From: Palsa-744 sp036498265
Lineage (GTDB): Bacteria; Actinomycetota; Thermoleophilia; Solirubrobacterales; Solirubrobacteraceae
Direction: 5' to 3'
NCBI GenBank assembly: GCA_036498265.1
Contig: DASYFT010000028.1
Coordinates: 1 to 64,000, forward strand
DNA: 64,000 nucleotides
Part shown: positions 24,574 to 32,070 of the stretch, piece after piece
Numbering within the stretch: the stretch's first letter is position 1
Layout of the letters: every line of letters begins with the position of its first letter
The notes under the pieces: model-generated
The model's input: only the letters and a program-made list of their open reading frames with translations
Told to the model about the DNA's origin: nothing
Databases searched by the model: none
Made by a program: the position numbers and the translations under genes

Positions 24574-24642
24574 CCTCAGGTCCCTCTCAGGATCGTGCCG
24601 CCCCGTGAGCGTAGCCCGTGAGAAATCTGAGAGTTTCCTGGG
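24574..24642. promoter_or_regulatory. Two opposed CTGAGAG boxes upstream of the response regulator
   Basis: Minus-strand cctgagagggacctgagg (24591-24574) and plus-strand tctgagagtttcctggg (24626-24642) share the pattern YCTGAGAG-N3-CCTGRG, with half-sites 11 bp apart. They lie 86-154 bp upstream of the regulator ATG at 24488. A third example sits at 22269-22285. Likely autoregulatory sites. The rest of the 375-bp intergenic stretch (24489-24863) shows no gene. Confidence 0.5.
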
Positions 24643-24863
24643 AGCCGGCGCGGCACCGTGTCCCGGATGTGACCGGCCGCGCGGGGGCTCACGGGCCGCG
24701 CCGGGACCAGACGGGACGCGCGGCGTTCGACGAGCCGCTCGCGCCCGTCGTCACGTTTACCGGTGAGCGCCTCGGGTAAGCCCCCTGCGGCGAGCAGGTC
24801 CGCCGGAGTGCTGATGTGCACAGCGCCGGCGGGTGAACGAGCGGAAGCGAGAGGAGCACAGTG

Positions 24864-25517
24864 ATGGTCGGGAGCCCGATTTCTTCGCTGACCCGTCGTC
24901 GGCGGGCGCCCAAGCGCCGGTCGCCTCTGAGCCTTCGCGCAGGAGCCCGGTCGGGGTCGCTCGCCTCGCGCCTGGCCGCCAAGGGCGCCAGGCTCGGGTC
25001 GCAGTCGGCGGCCAGAGGCGCGAAGGTCGGCTCGCGCTCGGCGGCCAGAGGCGCCAGCTTCGGCTCGCGGTCGGCGGCCAGAGGCGCCAAGGTGGGATCG
25101 CGGTCGGCGGCGAGGGGCGCGAAGCTCGGCATGCGGGCGATCGCGGCCGGAGTGAAGGCCGGTAGTGCGCTCGCCGACCTGCAGCGCCAGTCGCGTCCTG
25201 CAGTTGCGCCTCACACCGGCTCCGCCGCGGGTGGCTTCCTCTCTGGCATCACGACGATGTACTTCCTCGATCCGACCGCCGGCAAGCAGCGCCGTCGCAT
25301 GGCGGGACAGAAGGCGCGAAAGCTCTTCGCACGAGCGCCCGCCGAGCAGCGGCCGAACGAGTGGGACGCGAGCGGCCCGGCTGCCGGCACCGTCCACGAC
25401 ATCCGGGCGGAACGGACCCAGCCCCCGCGGTCGGAGGAGGAGCACGGTGCAGCTGCGGCCGAACCGCAAGCAGGGTCGACGGCGTCGAGGAGCGGCGACG
25501 CGGGGTTCGCCCCCTGA
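24864..25517 (+). CDS. Basic protein with 11-residue repeats and YFLDP motif
   Basis: A 217-residue protein of unknown function. Residues 33-98 are six tandem 11-residue units, consensus GSRSAARGAKV, giving a long basic amphipathic region. After a linker, FLSGITTMYFLDPTAGKQRRR (about 122-142) is a hydrophobic segment followed by the LDPxxGxxRR motif seen in YtxH-like and other small membrane-associated actinobacterial proteins. The C-terminal 60 residues are polar and acidic. The 11-residue period is that of alpha-helical lipid-binding repeats; membrane or nucleic-acid binding is plausible but inferred. ATG 24864 follows a GTG at 24861; gagaggagcac lies upstream. Confidence 0.72.
   Translation: MVGSPISSLTRRRRAPKRRSPLSLRAGARSGSLASRLAAKGARLGSQSAARGAKVGSRSAARGASFGSRSAARGAKVGSRSAARGAKLGMRAIAAGVKAGSALADLQRQSRPAVAPHTGSAAGGFLSGITTMYFLDPTAGKQRRRMAGQKARKLFARAPAEQRPNEWDASGPAAGTVHDIRAERTQPPRSEEEHGAAAAEPQAGSTASRSGDAGFAP
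24960..25157 (+). repeat. Six 33-bp tandem repeats
   Basis: Six consecutive 33-bp units each encode an 11-residue unit; the middle four are nearly identical (ggctcgcgctcggcggccag in each, with few changes). Outer units are more diverged. The array is entirely inside the gene at 24864-25517. Confidence 0.85.
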
Positions 25518-25603
25518 CGTCCTCGTGACCCTGCGGCGCTCGCTGTACGGACCTCGGCCGAAGGGGTACTGTGAACGTGCCTCACACGACGAATGGAGGA
25601 GTC

Positions 25604-25801
25604 ATGGCTCGCAAGTACATCGACTGTCGTGAGATGCCGAGCGAGAGCAACTGCGACCTCGCGATGGCCGGAAGCGAAGAGCACCTGGTGGAGGCGGCCG
25701 CCATACATGCCGTCACCGCGCATCAGCACGACGACACCCCGGAGCTGCGCGACGAGATCCGCGGGAGTCTCAAAGAGGAGGTCCCCGGCGCGATCGCCTG
25801 A
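25604..25801 (+). CDS. DUF1059 small protein
   Basis: A 65-residue protein of the DUF1059 family: MARKYIDCREMPSESNC at the N-terminus, with conserved Cys8 and Cys17, then EEHLVEAAAIHAVTAHQH and TPELRDEIRGSLKEE. Family function is unknown; the Cys/His pattern suggests a possible metal site. ATG 25604 has a strong tggaggag ribosome-binding site seven bases upstream. It stands alone, convergent with the thioesterase gene. Confidence 0.88.
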   Translation: MARKYIDCREMPSESNCDLAMAGSEEHLVEAAAIHAVTAHQHDDTPELRDEIRGSLKEEVPGAIA

Positions 25802-25815
25802 CCCGCGGGGGCCGC

Positions 25816-26250
25816 TCAGGCGACCCCGTCCGCGGCGAAGGCGAGCAGCCCCTGCCGAATCCAGTCGGGGATCGAAGTCTTCGCCGGCTTGTCCTCGGCG
25901 AGCGAGGCCGTTGTCACGCACACGTGCCGAAGCTCGCCGGCGACGAGCAGCTCCTCGTCACGGACAACGTCGATCGCAGTTGTGATCGCACTGCCGCCGA
26001 GTCGTGCGATGCGGGCGTGCAGCTCCAGCTGATCGTCGAATCGCGCAGGACCTCGGAAGCTCAGCCTGGCGTCTGCCACCACGGCGTCGAACCCCTTGGC
26101 GACCATGTCCTGCCACGGCCCGACTGCCGCCCGCCAGAGCTCCGTGAAGGCGACGTCGAAGTAGAGCAGGTAGTTCGCGTTGAACACGATCCCCTGGGGA
26201 TCGCACTCGCCGTAGCGGACGCGAAGCTCGTGAACGAAGGGGGGAGGCAC
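25816..26250 (-). CDS. Hotdog-fold acyl-CoA thioesterase (YbgC/4HBT-like)
   Basis: A 144-residue thioesterase of the 4-hydroxybenzoyl-CoA family, hydrolysing an acyl-CoA. The catalytic Asp is in YGECDPQGIVFNANYL, followed by the helix YFDVAFTELWRAAVG; ARLSFRGPARFDDQLEL and IDVVRDEELLVAGELRHVCV are family-typical strands. GTG 26250 (VPPPFVHELRVRYG) gives the usual length; the frame stays open to 26370 with an Arg/Ala-rich extension that looks non-conserved. It diverges from the glycosyltransferase gene. Confidence 0.85.
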   Translation of the reverse strand: MPPPFVHELRVRYGECDPQGIVFNANYLLYFDVAFTELWRAAVGPWQDMVAKGFDAVVADARLSFRGPARFDDQLELHARIARLGGSAITTAIDVVRDEELLVAGELRHVCVTTASLAEDKPAKTSIPDWIRQGLLAFAADGVA

Positions 26251-26399
26251 CCCCGCAGAGACTATTGGCGGCGCCAACGGTCCGTCCGCCGCGGACGCGC
26301 GACGGCGGGCACGTGACCGGACCGCTCTGAGTGCTCGCGCCCGGCGCAGTGCGACAGACGCGGCCACCATTCAGGATCTCGCGACTTCAGTCGATAAGA

Positions 26400-26425
26400 G
26401 CGCTGGGCCGAGGACCGCCCAGCGC
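26400..26425 (+). promoter_or_regulatory. Hairpin abutting the glycosyltransferase start codon
   Basis: Perfect 9-bp inverted repeat gcgctgggc (26400-26408) and gcccagcgc (26417-26425) with an 8-nt loop, ending two bases before ATG 26428. No other ribosome-binding site is visible. It may be an RNA structure limiting translation or a DNA operator between divergent genes. Confidence 0.45.
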
Positions 26426-26427
26426 GC

Positions 26428-27852
26428 ATGCGGGACATCACCACAAAACCATCCGACGCGGGGAAGCCTGCGCCGGGCAGCGTCGGGACAGGACTACCTG
26501 CGCCGCAACGGGTCGAGCGAAGGCGCCACGCGTCCGCTCCCGGGCGCCGCCGGGCCCACATCTACATACCGCTCAAGGCCCGCGCGCTGCTCACGTTCCT
26601 CGCCGGCGTGTCCTGGGTGTGTCTCTCGCTGTGGCTCTCGCGGACGTGGATCCGCACGCTCGGGCACGACATCACGCTCCCTTTGGCGGTCGTGGTGATC
26701 GCCGGGATCGCGCTGATCCCCGGATACCTCAACATCCAGCTGCTCACCTCGATCCTGCTCGACCGGCCTCCGCGGCTGCGCTTCCATGTCGACTTCCCGG
26801 ACGTGACGCTGATGATCGCCGCCTACAACGAGGAGGGCTCGATCGCGGAGACCCTCGACTACGTGCTGCGAACCGACTACCCGGGAAGGTTCGACGTCAC
26901 GGTGGTCGATGACGGCTCCAGCGACCGCACGCGCGAGATCGTCGCCGGTTACGCGCGGCGCGATCCCCGGGTACGCCTGCTCGCGGCCGACCACGGCGGC
27001 AAGGCGAATGCGCTCAACGCGGCGCTCGAGACCGTCCGGGCCCCGCTCGTCGCGACCATCGACGCGGACACGCTGCTGATGCCCTACTCGCTGGGGCGCG
27101 CCGTCGCCCGAATGCTCAGCTCGCCGCCCGACACCGTCGCGGTCGCGGGGGCCGTGCTGGTGCGAAACTCGCGCGACAACCTGCTCACACGGGCGCAGGA
27201 GTGGGACTACTTCCTGGGCATATCGAGCGTCAAGCGCGGTCAGGCGCTCTTGCAGGGCACGCTCGTGGCGCAGGGCGCCTTCAGCGTCTACGACACCACC
27301 GCGCTGCGGCTCGCCGGAGGCTGGCCGAACCGCATCGGTGAGGACATCGTCCTCACCTGGCGGATGCTGCTGCAGGGAGGGCGCTGCGTGTTCGAGCCGA
27401 CCGCGGTCGCCTTCACCGAGGCGCCGTCGAGCTGGGCTGCCTTCGCACGCCAGCGCAGGCGCTGGGCACGCGGCATGATCGAGGGGTTGCGCGACCACGG
27501 GTTCACCCTCCTGAGGCGGATGAACCTCTACTCGCACTCCGTCGCGGGGAACTTCGTGTTCCCGCTGCTCGACGCGACGTTCACGCTCGCGTTCATCCCC
27601 GGCCTGGTGCTGGCGGCGTTCGGCGACTTCGCGATAGTCGGTCCTATGACGCTGCTGGTGCTGCCGCTGAACGCCCTGCTCGGCGGCGTGATGTTCATCC
27701 ACCAGCGGCGGGTCTTCAAGAGCGTCAACCTGCGTGTCCGGAACAATCGCCGCGGGCTCTTCTTCTACCTCTTCTGCTACCAGTTCGTGATGGCGCCGAT
27801 CTCGCTGGGCGGCTATCTGCTCGAGATGGTTCGGGCGCGCCGCGCCTGGTAG
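26428..27852 (+). CDS. Processive family-2 glycosyltransferase (BcsA/PgaC-like)
   Basis: A 474-residue membrane glycosyltransferase likely to polymerise and export a beta-linked polysaccharide. Two N-terminal membrane helices (about residues 50-110) precede the GT-A domain with AAYNEE, VVDDGSSD, ATIDADTLL, the catalytic-base region IGEDIVLTWRML and the QRRRWARGMIEG product-binding motif, the D,D,D,Q(R/Q)xRW signature of processive enzymes. Three or four helices follow. No cyclic-di-GMP PilZ domain and no bcsB, pgaA or export partner are adjacent, so the polymer (cellulose-, chitin- or PNAG-like) is undetermined. The ATG lies directly behind a hairpin. Confidence 0.9.
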   Translation: MRDITTKPSDAGKPAPGSVGTGLPAPQRVERRRHASAPGRRRAHIYIPLKARALLTFLAGVSWVCLSLWLSRTWIRTLGHDITLPLAVVVIAGIALIPGYLNIQLLTSILLDRPPRLRFHVDFPDVTLMIAAYNEEGSIAETLDYVLRTDYPGRFDVTVVDDGSSDRTREIVAGYARRDPRVRLLAADHGGKANALNAALETVRAPLVATIDADTLLMPYSLGRAVARMLSSPPDTVAVAGAVLVRNSRDNLLTRAQEWDYFLGISSVKRGQALLQGTLVAQGAFSVYDTTALRLAGGWPNRIGEDIVLTWRMLLQGGRCVFEPTAVAFTEAPSSWAAFARQRRRWARGMIEGLRDHGFTLLRRMNLYSHSVAGNFVFPLLDATFTLAFIPGLVLAAFGDFAIVGPMTLLVLPLNALLGGVMFIHQRRVFKSVNLRVRNNRRGLFFYLFCYQFVMAPISLGGYLLEMVRARRAW

Positions 27853-27901
27853 GAGCGTCGCCGGCCGCCCGCGCGGCGAGAAGGAACAGACCGCGGTTGC
27901 G

Positions 27902-28843
27902 TCAGCCCGAGCGCGCCATGGCGGCCATCTGCTCGAAGGCGGCGAGCGGAGCCGGCGTCTCCGTGTCGCCTGAGAGCTCGGCGAACACGTTGGCCACGTT
28001 CACGACCAGCCGCTCGCGCTCCCCCCAATCTGCCCAGCGCTCGAGCGATATCGACCGGGCCGCCTGGAGCGTCGTCATCCCCTGCTCGTGGCAGGCCCGC
28101 GCCCGCTCGTAGAGGTACTCGAAGTAGGAACGCAGCTCACGCACCTCGGCAGGGCCGGCGAGTGGCCCGTGGCCGGGGACTATCACGTCCACGTCCATCG
28201 CAAGGATCCGATCGCAGGCGGCGATCCAGTTCGACACGGGCCCGGCCCAGGCGATCGGGTGCGCCTGGGAGAAAAGTATGTCTCCCGAGAACAGCACGCG
28301 CTCGCCGGGAACGTGAACGAGCGTGTCGCCGCGCGTATGCGCCGGGCCGACCTCGATCAACCGCAGCTCATGCTCACCGACCCGCATTCCCAGCTCGCCG
28401 CTGAACGTCTCGCCCGGAAGCGCCAGCTCGATGCCGGTGAAGTCGAAGGCACCGAAGCAGTCGAGGAAGAACGCGCCGACCTCGCCCATTCCCGGCGCCT
28501 GCTCGATGAGCCCCGCCATCACCGCCGGCGGAAGCTCGCTCATCTCCTCGGCGGTGCGCGTCGAGGCGACTATTCGGGCGCCGGCGAGCAGCTGGTTGCC
28601 GTAGCAGTGGTCACCGTTGGCGTGGGTGTTGACGACGGTGTCGATGCGTGCCGCCGCCGGCACGGCGTCGCGCATGCTGCGCAGCATCTCCTCCGTCAGC
28701 GCGAGGTCGAAGAGCGTGTCGACGAGGAGGGTCCGATCGCCGTCGACCACCAGCCCGGCGTTGCTCCAGCCCCATCCTCCATCCGGCTGGAGATAGGCAT
28801 AAAGGCCCTGGCCCACCTCGTGCAGTCCCTTGGTGTAGCTCAT
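27902..28843 (-). CDS. Metallo-beta-lactamase-fold hydrolase
   Basis: A 313-residue MBL-fold protein. The metal motif is THANGDH, where Asn replaces the second His of HxHxDH, a variant found in a recognised subgroup of MBL hydrolases; further ligands are likely His in PAHTRGDTLV, Asp in FSGDILF and His in VPGHGP. Substrate unknown. ATG 28843 (MSYTKGLHEVGQG) is chosen; an in-frame start at 28897 would add a basic stretch with no conservation. Encoded next to a thioredoxin/GST-like protein on the same strand. Confidence 0.87.
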   Translation of the reverse strand: MSYTKGLHEVGQGLYAYLQPDGGWGWSNAGLVVDGDRTLLVDTLFDLALTEEMLRSMRDAVPAAARIDTVVNTHANGDHCYGNQLLAGARIVASTRTAEEMSELPPAVMAGLIEQAPGMGEVGAFFLDCFGAFDFTGIELALPGETFSGELGMRVGEHELRLIEVGPAHTRGDTLVHVPGERVLFSGDILFSQAHPIAWAGPVSNWIAACDRILAMDVDVIVPGHGPLAGPAEVRELRSYFEYLYERARACHEQGMTTLQAARSISLERWADWGERERLVVNVANVFAELSGDTETPAPLAAFEQMAAMARSG

Positions 28844-28921
28844 CTCATCGACCGCTGCGCGACCGCGCCGGCTGCGCGGGTTCCGAGCGACGCCCATTCG
28901 CGGGCGCCGGCCCGGCGCTGC

Positions 28922-29245
28922 CTAGCGGTTGGCCGCCTCGGTCTGAGGGTCGTGCGTCGTCGCCCACTGCACGATCTCGCCCGAGCCGGAGACGACCTTG
29001 CCGTCGTCGAGAACCAGGATCGGTACACCCCGCTGCCCGCTGAGGCTCTCGACCTCCGCCCTGTCGCGGGCTCGCGACGGCCACGTCCAGAGCTTCAGCG
29101 TGCCGCCTTTGACCTTTCGCCACTCGTAGCTGTGCCCGGCGTCGTCGAGGGCCTTGGCCGCCCGGCCGCAGGGATGCGCGAGCGGACCGGGGAGCCCTCC
29201 GAAGGACTTGCCGTCGGTGCACGTGTAAAGGATCACGGCCGACAC
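28922..29245 (-). CDS. Glutaredoxin/GST-N-like thioredoxin-fold protein
   Basis: A 107-residue protein with a thioredoxin-like start (SAVILYTCTDG) and the GVPILVLDDGKVVSGSGEIVQW segment typical of glutathione-S-transferase N-terminal and glutaredoxin folds, including the cis-Pro in GVPIL. No CxxC is present; the single early Cys is in YTCTDGKS and another in HPCGRAAKALDDAG, the latter near the usual active-site helix. A redox or thiol-transfer role is likely but the partner thiol is unknown. GTG 29245 is chosen. It precedes the MBL gene by about 80 bp. Confidence 0.72.
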   Translation of the reverse strand: MSAVILYTCTDGKSFGGLPGPLAHPCGRAAKALDDAGHSYEWRKVKGGTLKLWTWPSRARDRAEVESLSGQRGVPILVLDDGKVVSGSGEIVQWATTHDPQTEAANR

Positions 29246-29273
29246 CGTAGCGCGGCGCCCGCCGGCCTGCGCA

Positions 29274-30242
29274 TCAGGCCCGCTGCGCGGAGACGGCGCG
29301 CAGCTGCCGCCGGTCCGGGACCTCGGCCGCCTCTCCGCCACGGCCTCCCACTGTGAGCCGCTTCGCCACCGTGGCCAGGGAGCCGACCAGCGCGTTGTGG
29401 ACATCCCGCCGCCAGAGCAGCGACAGCACCGTCGGGCGGGCGTCTCGCAGAGGAATGGCCACCACGCCGCTCAGCAGCTTGGCGACAGCCGCGGCCTGCG
29501 AGGCCGGAACGCTCGTGATCGCACGGCCGCAGGCGACCATCGCCACAGTCGCCGCCAGGCTGAGGGCGCGATCGGAGGTCACGCTGCTCGGCGGTCCCCC
29601 GCGATGGTCGTCCAGGCGCCAGAAGCCCGCCCACTGGGGATCGACCGCGGGATGCGAGCCCAGGTAGGTCTCGCCGAGCACATCCCGGACCTCCAGCTCG
29701 CCGCGCCCCGCCAGGTGATGGCCGGTGGCCGCCAGCACGAACCGCTGTTCGGCCCACAGCGGAAGGACGTTCACCTCGGGGTCGGATGTCGGCGAGTGGC
29801 ACAGCGCAACGTCTACGTTGGCAAGCCAGGAGGCAAGCGAGCCGCGCGGATAGGGGAGGCTGCGAAAGGAGAGCGCCGCATCGGGCTCCGCCTCGGCGAA
29901 GGCGGCGAAGAGATCCGGGGCGTCGACCATCGGCGGCAACCCGAGGAACCCGAACTCGAGCGTTCCCGTTGCGGCCCGCGCGAGCGATCTGGCTGTCATC
30001 GCGGCCTCCATCGTCGCGGCGAGCGCCACCCGTGCCTTGGCCAGGAAGGTCTCGCCTGCGGGCGTCGGTGTCACCCCGCGAGCGTGCCGGGTCAGCAGCT
30101 CGACGCCCAGCTCGGACTCCAGGTTCGCGATCGCCTGCGAGAGGGCAGGCTGGGCGACGTGCAGATCGCGCGCCGCGCGCGTGAACTGGCCCTCCTCCGC
30201 GACGGCCACGAAGTAGCGCAGCTGTTCCAGCCTAAAGGGCAT
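29274..30242 (-). CDS. LysR-family transcriptional regulator (copy 1)
   Basis: A 322-residue LysR regulator. The N-terminal HTH (residues 1-60: LEQLRYFVAVAEEGQFTRAA, AQPALSQAIANLE) is followed by an effector domain with MTARSLARAA, FGFLGLPP and DDHRGGPP. It is clearly paralogous to the divergent LysR gene at 31104, sharing QPALSQAI, RHARGVT, ARSLARAA and LDDHRGGPP. Effector and targets unknown. An 860-bp region separates the two paralogues and holds one small gene and several symmetric elements. Confidence 0.92.
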   Translation of the reverse strand: MPFRLEQLRYFVAVAEEGQFTRAARDLHVAQPALSQAIANLESELGVELLTRHARGVTPTPAGETFLAKARVALAATMEAAMTARSLARAATGTLEFGFLGLPPMVDAPDLFAAFAEAEPDAALSFRSLPYPRGSLASWLANVDVALCHSPTSDPEVNVLPLWAEQRFVLAATGHHLAGRGELEVRDVLGETYLGSHPAVDPQWAGFWRLDDHRGGPPSSVTSDRALSLAATVAMVACGRAITSVPASQAAAVAKLLSGVVAIPLRDARPTVLSLLWRRDVHNALVGSLATVAKRLTVGGRGGEAAEVPDRRQLRAVSAQRA

Positions 30243-30358
30243 CGCCGCTCCCGCGAGGAGCCTCGTCGCCGACCGTGCCGGGACGACACGGGGAAACGGG
30301 GAGTCTCGACGTGGCCATCGCGACGGGGTTCGGCGCTGGGACCATCTGCGAACCCCGT

Positions 30359-30387
30359 TTATACCAAGCGAGTCCGGCTTTTGGACT
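30359..30387 (-). promoter_or_regulatory. Shared LysR promoter-like element, copy 1
   Basis: Minus strand: agtccaa (30387-30381), 13 bp, then ttggtataa (30367-30359), 117 bp upstream of the LysR copy 1 start. The same two blocks occur upstream of copy 2 at 30916-30946 on the plus strand. They may be promoter -35/-10-like boxes or a common operator. Confidence 0.45.
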
Positions 30388-30409
30388 TCTACGGACTCTC
30401 AAAAGCCGG
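30374..30409. terminator. Inverted repeat after the small membrane gene
   Basis: Perfect 10-bp arms ccggcttttg (30374-30383) and caaaagccgg (30400-30409) with a 16-nt loop. It lies 68 bp past the stop of the minus-strand small membrane gene and overlaps the upstream block of the LysR promoter-like element. It could be a terminator or an operator. Confidence 0.45.
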
Positions 30410-30476
30410 CACGGGCCAATGGCCCCGCCCGGCCTCGAGCGTCACACGCGGGCGCCGGCGGCCCGCTCCCCGGCGT

Positions 30477-30773
30477 TCAGTGCGGCCGCAGCGCCTGGCG
30501 CGGATGCCCCCCGCCTCTGCGAGCGCGACGCCGGACGGCGAGGCGCGGGGACGCCGAGGGATAGGCGTCCCCGCGCCCGTTCCAGCGCGCTGAGAGGGAG
30601 GAAGGAGCAGAACCTCCGGGCGATGCTGGCACCCGTTCCTGTGCGGCTGCACTGGATCCGACCGCCGTCGACGTCCGGCCGATGACGTCCTCGCCATGCG
30701 CCGCGGAGCGACACACGGCCACGAACAGCGTCACAACCGCCAGCCAGATACTGGGGATCACAATGACGAGCAT
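30477..30773 (-). CDS. Small membrane protein between two LysR genes
   Basis: A 98-residue protein with one N-terminal hydrophobic helix (LVIVIPSIWLAVVTLFVAVC, residues 2-21), then a short acidic patch and a Ser/Arg-rich tail. No family is named, but small proteins of this shape are common in related genomes, as far as I recall. ATG 30773 has only a weak GGUGG-like ribosome-binding site. It lies between two divergent paralogous regulators, so it is a natural candidate target of either. Existence as a gene is likely but not certain. Confidence 0.5.
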   Translation of the reverse strand: MLVIVIPSIWLAVVTLFVAVCRSAAHGEDVIGRTSTAVGSSAAAQERVPASPGGSAPSSLSARWNGRGDAYPSASPRLAVRRRARRGGGHPRQALRPH

Positions 30774-30887
30774 CGCCACCCCCGGCTGACCTGGAGTCTC
30801 GGACTCCGCCAACACGGCCGCGCAACGACCGATTTCCATTTGCGCTTCATGTCCCCCCTGTCGGCCCGTCGTAACGTCTTCGTGTAA

Positions 30888-30900
30888 CGGAAAGTTTCCG
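30888..30900. promoter_or_regulatory. 13-bp palindrome
   Basis: cggaaa-g-tttccg, a perfect palindrome with a one-base centre, 115 bp upstream of the small gene on the minus strand and 204 bp upstream of LysR copy 2. Likely a regulator-binding site. Confidence 0.4.
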
Positions 30901-30915
30901 TGAAACCGGTGCAAA

Positions 30916-30946
30916 AGTCCAATATCTGTTCCGCCTTCTGGTATAA
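30916..30946 (+). promoter_or_regulatory. Shared LysR promoter-like element, copy 2
   Basis: agtccaa (30916-30922), 16 bp, then tggtataa (30939-30946), about 157 bp upstream of the LysR copy 2 ATG. It matches the arrangement in front of LysR copy 1 on the opposite strand. Confidence 0.45.
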
Positions 30947-31002
30947 CGCGCGCTGATCGCAATGGGCGGGCGCAGGGCATCTTGCCGGGGGCGCACACCG
31001 CC

Positions 31003-31020
31003 GCCGGACACCTGTCCGGC
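31003..31020. promoter_or_regulatory. 18-bp dyad upstream of LysR copy 2
   Basis: gccggaca-cc-tgtccggc, perfect 8-bp arms around a two-base centre, 83 bp upstream of the LysR ATG. This is the size and symmetry expected of an operator bound by a dimeric regulator. The remainder of 30774-31103 holds no gene. Confidence 0.45.
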
Positions 31021-31103
31021 GCAGCCGATCGCTGCGCACCCCACCCGGGAAGCCGGCCGGACGCCTCCGCGATCCGGCGCCGGTCCCCTTGCGATGACGG
31101 CCG

Positions 31104-32045
31104 ATGGCGTTTAAGCGAGGTCAGCTGCACTACTTCGTGACGGTCGCCGAAGACGGCCAGATGACCCGCGCCGCGAAGAAGCTGGGCCTGGCGCAGCCGG
31201 CTCTGTCCCAGGCCATCTCCCAGCTCGAGTCCGAGCTCGGCATCCAGCTGCTGGACCGGCATGCACGCGGCGTGACCCTGACAGCCGCCGGCGAGGCGTT
31301 CCTGCCGAAGGCCAAGGCCGCGCTCGCCGCCTATGCCGATGTGTCGCTCACGGCCCGATCGCTCGCGCGAGCGGCCCGTGAAGCTGTCGAGGTCGGGTTC
31401 ATCGGCCCCCCGCCGAGGATGAACGCGCCCGAGCTGTTCGACGCGTTCAGCGGCGGGCGCCCCCGCGCCAGCGTCTCCTTTCGCGAGCTGCCCTACCCTT
31501 ACGGCTCGACCGCCTCGTGGATCGAGGAGGTCGACCTCGCCTTCTGCGTCGCGCCGCTCGCCGAGCCGGGAATCCGCGTGCATCCGTTCCGTGCCGAGCG
31601 GCGCGCCGTCGTGGCCCCCAAGACCCACGCGCTCGCAGGCAGGAGGGTGCTGGCGGTGGGCGACGTGCTGGACGAGACGTTCATCAGCTACCACCCGCGC
31701 GTGCAGGCGCAGTGGGCGGGGCTCCACAGCCTCGACGACCATCGCGGCGGGCCCCCGGAGCACCTGACCGACCACCAGGTGGTCTCCGCGGCCGAGATGC
31801 TCGCCGCGCTGGCCTCACGCCAGGCGATCACGGCGATACCCGCCTCGGACGCCGCCCTCGTGGAGCAGGCGCTGCGAGGCATCGTGGCGATACCGCTGAG
31901 CGATGCCGCTCCGGCGATGCTGTCGCTGCTGTGGCGGGAGGACACCCGCAACCCGCTCGCCGACGAGCTCGTCGCCTTCGCTCACGCGCTCGCGCCGGGG
32001 GCCGGCGACCGTGATGCCGCTCTCCCCGCGCAGAGCGAGCCCTGA
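31104..32045 (+). CDS. LysR-family transcriptional regulator (copy 2)
   Basis: A 313-residue LysR regulator with an N-terminal HTH (QLHYFVTVAEDGQMTRAAKK, AQPALSQAISQLESELG) and an effector-binding domain containing ARSLARAA, VGFIGPPP, SFRELPYPYGSTASW and DDHRGGPP. Strongly similar along its length to the divergent copy at 29274-30242, so the pair looks like a local duplication. It starts at ATG 31104; the nearby downstream genes run on the opposite strand, so its targets are probably in the shared intergenic region. Confidence 0.92.
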   Translation: MAFKRGQLHYFVTVAEDGQMTRAAKKLGLAQPALSQAISQLESELGIQLLDRHARGVTLTAAGEAFLPKAKAALAAYADVSLTARSLARAAREAVEVGFIGPPPRMNAPELFDAFSGGRPRASVSFRELPYPYGSTASWIEEVDLAFCVAPLAEPGIRVHPFRAERRAVVAPKTHALAGRRVLAVGDVLDETFISYHPRVQAQWAGLHSLDDHRGGPPEHLTDHQVVSAAEMLAALASRQAITAIPASDAALVEQALRGIVAIPLSDAAPAMLSLLWREDTRNPLADELVAFAHALAPGAGDRDAALPAQSEP

Positions 32046-32070
32046 GCCTGTATCGCGCGGCGCGTTCGGC

